A DNA stretch of 64,000 nt, from positions 1,364,001 to 1,428,000 of the forward strand of contig JAYJMM010000079.1 in NCBI GenBank assembly GCA_037349105.1, read 5' to 3'. The notes beneath the pieces are model-generated. The model did no database searches and was not told the DNA's origin. It saw only the letters and a program-made list of their open reading frames with translations. Positions 63,501 to 64,000 of this stretch are shown here, piece by piece (position 1 is the first letter of the stretch; each line of letters opens with the position of its first letter). The stretch is from Limnomonas spitsbergensis. Its lineage: Eukaryota; Chlorophyta; Chlorophyceae; Chlamydomonadales. The position numbers were made by a program, and so were the translations under genes.

Positions 63501-63744
63501 TGCAAGCCTTACGTGGTTCGGCCAGGAACAGCCGGCAACCTGCACTCGTGGGGGGCCCTGTCTTTTTGCAGACATGAAAGGGATGTCCCTTCATAGACCC
63601 ATCACCCCACATACCCCGCACTTAGATACTTACCACGGAGTCAGGACTTTCACCCAAGAGGTAGATGCAGGCGGACGTGCGACTGGGCAGCACGCTCCAC
63701 ACCACGCCGACAGCGAGCAGCAGATTTTGAAGTAGCTTCATCAT
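54539..63744 (-). CDS. Secreted alpha-carbonic anhydrase, Chlamydomonas CAH1-like, ten exons
   Basis: Zn enzyme interconverting CO2 and bicarbonate, probably in the periplasm as part of inorganic-carbon uptake. Exons in order of transcription: 63744-63634, 63149-63052, 60616-60516, 60110-60010, 59596-59548, 59053-58934, 57878-57772, 55791-55732, 55208-55041, 54676-54539; phases agree and give 350 residues (CAH1 about 377). Residues 1-25 are a signal peptide; mature start CIYLLGESPDS resembles CAH1. Then HWDY (64-67), QSPID (92-96), VINNGHTIQ (129-137), QFHFHTASEHS with Zn ligands His183 and His185, ELHIVH with Zn ligand His202, a Cys pair (215, 219), TGILF, GSLTTPPC with Thr282/283 matching human CA II Thr199/200, LLWHVF, and a His-rich C-terminal tail. 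The enzyme looks intact. Uncertain points: acceptor of exon 2 (63149 or 63146) and its weak donor 'cca|gtccat'. Introns total about 8 kb and contain junction repeats, a purine minisatellite and a SINE-like element. Confidence 0.93.
55880..57275. repeat. Purine-rich minisatellite 'gaggcaggcgaggaggcagg' in a carbonic anhydrase intron
   Basis: About 1.4 kb of variable-length repeats around GAGGCAGGCGAGGAGGCAGG with higher-order blocks (for example 'gtgcactcgtagaggcaggc' near 56489 and 56565). The transcribed minus strand is pyrimidine-rich (CCTGCCTCCTCGCCTGCC), so reading frames rich in Pro, Ala, Ser, Leu and Cys, up to 499 codons, are artefacts. It fills most of the intron between the exons at 57772 and 55791. 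Confidence 0.93.
57879..58320 (-). repeat. Four copies of the acceptor of exon 57878-57772
   Basis: On the plus strand 'gtgtggacaatgtgcagctc' + 'cagggccgccttgtagcct' + 'agacaagg' recurs near 57950, 58052, 58160 and 58270, matching the real 'ggatggtgtggacgatgtgc' ... 'cttgaagc|ctaagcaagg'. Period about 105 bp. Each holds about 55 bp of exon start and an AG acceptor. Confidence 0.92.
58435..58933 (-). repeat. Copies of the donor of exon 59053-58934
   Basis: Plus-strand 'accctcacctgcaacggagt' + 'gttcggacgcagtgtgg' at the real junction (58926-58964) is echoed near 58450 ('gcatctgcaacaaagtgct'), 58625 ('accctcacctgcaacggag') and 58770 ('accctcacatgcaatggagt'), spaced 145-175 bp. Confidence 0.85.
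59054..59300 (-). repeat. Copies of the acceptor of exon 59053-58934
   Basis: 'gacaggacatccgtcaccgt' + 'tgagttggctaggcctgc' + 'aaacagcaagtgtga' at 59127-59180 repeats the real exon start (59020-59070). A third, shorter copy is at 59258-59285 ('gtggagttggacaggcctgc'). Confidence 0.88.
59325..59460 (+). repeat. Dispersed SINE-like repeat, intronic copy
   Basis: 'gcttcagctacaattcagct' + 'acattgtgcagggctctgc' ... 'gaccggtgaagatttggtct' ... 'ggccgcccatctgccaaag' parallels 38822-38965. It lies between carbonic anhydrase exons at 59548 and 59053. Confidence 0.6.
59575..59825 (-). repeat. 127-bp tandem duplication covering the acceptor of exon 59596-59548
   Basis: 'tagttgctagtccattggac' + 'ctgcgggggcc' (real junction) is repeated at 59702 ('tagtcgctggtccattagac' + 'ctgcagacgcc'); the following 'agcagaggt...aggacg.c' and 'ggccagggcaacagggtgc' are repeated too. 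Confidence 0.9.
59930..60009 (-). repeat. Short copies of the donor of exon 60110-60010
   Basis: The junction 'tgttcatac|ctggatggtgtg' (plus strand) is preceded by 'ttcacacctggaaggtgac', 'ttcatacctgaatggtgtg' and 'cacacacctgaatggcatg', a period of about 24 bp. Each preserves the ACCT (AGGT) donor core. A CA-dinucleotide run (59911-59930) adjoins. Confidence 0.85.
60690..60745 (-). repeat. Copy of the acceptor side of exon 60616-60516
   Basis: 'gctgccgtcactgttgacgc' + 'tgtggccgttcgtgga' (60705-60740) repeats 'gctgccatcactgttgacgt' + 'tgtggccgttcctaga' of the real exon start, with 'cagggttt....ggtggcatgtaaagag' between. Confidence 0.88.
61170..61375 (-). repeat. Dispersed SINE-like repeat, inverted intronic copy
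   Basis: The complement reads 'ttctaggctgcttcagctac' + 'atttcagcaacatg' ... 'ggctgaggccggcc' ... 'ccaatcagcctgtattgg', related to 38670-38800. It lies in the 2.4-kb carbonic anhydrase intron. A further short relative is near 62060-62095. Confidence 0.5.
62979..63029. other. Perfect 19-bp hairpin beside a carbonic anhydrase splice donor
   Basis: Arms 62979-62997 (gcatctagcctcccctcgc) and 63011-63029 are exact reverse complements with a 13-nt loop. An imperfect extension pairs 'caccgatatcaaatgag' (62963-62979) with 'ccgattggtattcggtg' (63029-63045). The base of the stem is a few bases from the exon 2 donor at 63052/63051. Confidence 0.93.
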
Positions 63745-64000
63745 TCTTGAGCAATGACAGACGATGGCGCCGCTCGATTTGCACACAAACAGTTGCGACG
63801 CGAACACGCTACTGTGGACGGTCAGGTTGTGATGGTGACCTCTGGTGCTGCTGTACTAGTGCTGGCTGATGACGATTGGCGAAACCCGGAAGATTTGCGA
63901 AACCGTCAGGTTTTGGGTCGGACGGCTGTGCTGCTCAAACATCGATGCGTGCGCGAGAAAGTTTTCGGTTCTTAAAGGAAAGGAAGGAACTCCGTTTAAG
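63745..64000 (-). promoter_or_regulatory. Probable carbonic anhydrase upstream region (partial)
   Basis: The 256 bp upstream of the start codon hold no TATA box that I can see. GATTTGC occurs twice in the plus-strand sense (63776-63782 and 63892-63898) and fits the GANTTNC core described for the Chlamydomonas CAH1 low-CO2 enhancer elements. The plus-strand open frame 63754-63975 has no family match and I treat it as chance. Confidence 0.35.

Noticed and set aside
63754..63975. 73-codon plus-strand frame upstream of the carbonic anhydrase
   Set aside because: Lies in the probable promoter on the opposite strand; no family match.

Overview
The window is nuclear DNA of a green alga, most likely of the Chlamydomonadales. 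The evidence is a split PSBO gene, an alpha-type carbonic anhydrase that follows the Chlamydomonas periplasmic CAH1 layout (signal peptide, CIY start of the mature protein), GT-AG introns, TGTAA poly(A) signals about 280-450 bp after the stop codons, and many telomere-like CCCTAAA heptamers. I cannot name the species. All exon models were built by hand from splice sites, reading-frame phase and family resemblance.

Layout. 1-6090 is a solid minisatellite with 18- and 25-bp units. 7094-24662 (+) is the 3' two thirds (14 exons, 698 codons) of a type IIA (SERCA/ECA-like) Ca2+-ATPase; its 5' exons lie left of the window, so the minisatellite probably sits in one of its introns. 21931-23880 is a 53-bp satellite in its last intron. 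25000-28100 holds fragments of a non-LTR retrotransposon (LINE) and a related 64-bp satellite. 28600-30661 (+) is a complete six-exon PSBO. 31100-36000 is a LINE graveyard with two minisatellites and a broken protein-kinase exon. 38573-45251 (+) is a coiled-coil protein gene (5' end not found). 46165-47400 is the best LINE 3' end. 48415-48893 is a Harbinger-like MITE. 51457-53697 holds 15-bp and 28-bp tandem arrays. 54539-63744 (-) is a complete ten-exon carbonic anhydrase gene of 350 codons.

The most unusual signal is in the introns. In the Ca2+-ATPase, the carbonic anhydrase and the coiled-coil gene, nearly every splice junction is accompanied, on its intron side, by tandem degraded copies of that same junction (exon edge plus splice site). 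These arrays make up much of the intron length and supply dozens of decoy splice sites. PSBO, in the middle of the window, has short clean introns without this.

The genes do not form an operon or pathway. PSBO (oxygen evolution) and carbonic anhydrase (inorganic carbon supply) both serve photosynthesis; the pump serves Ca2+ homeostasis. Perfect hairpins occur in one intron of each of the three repeat-rich genes.
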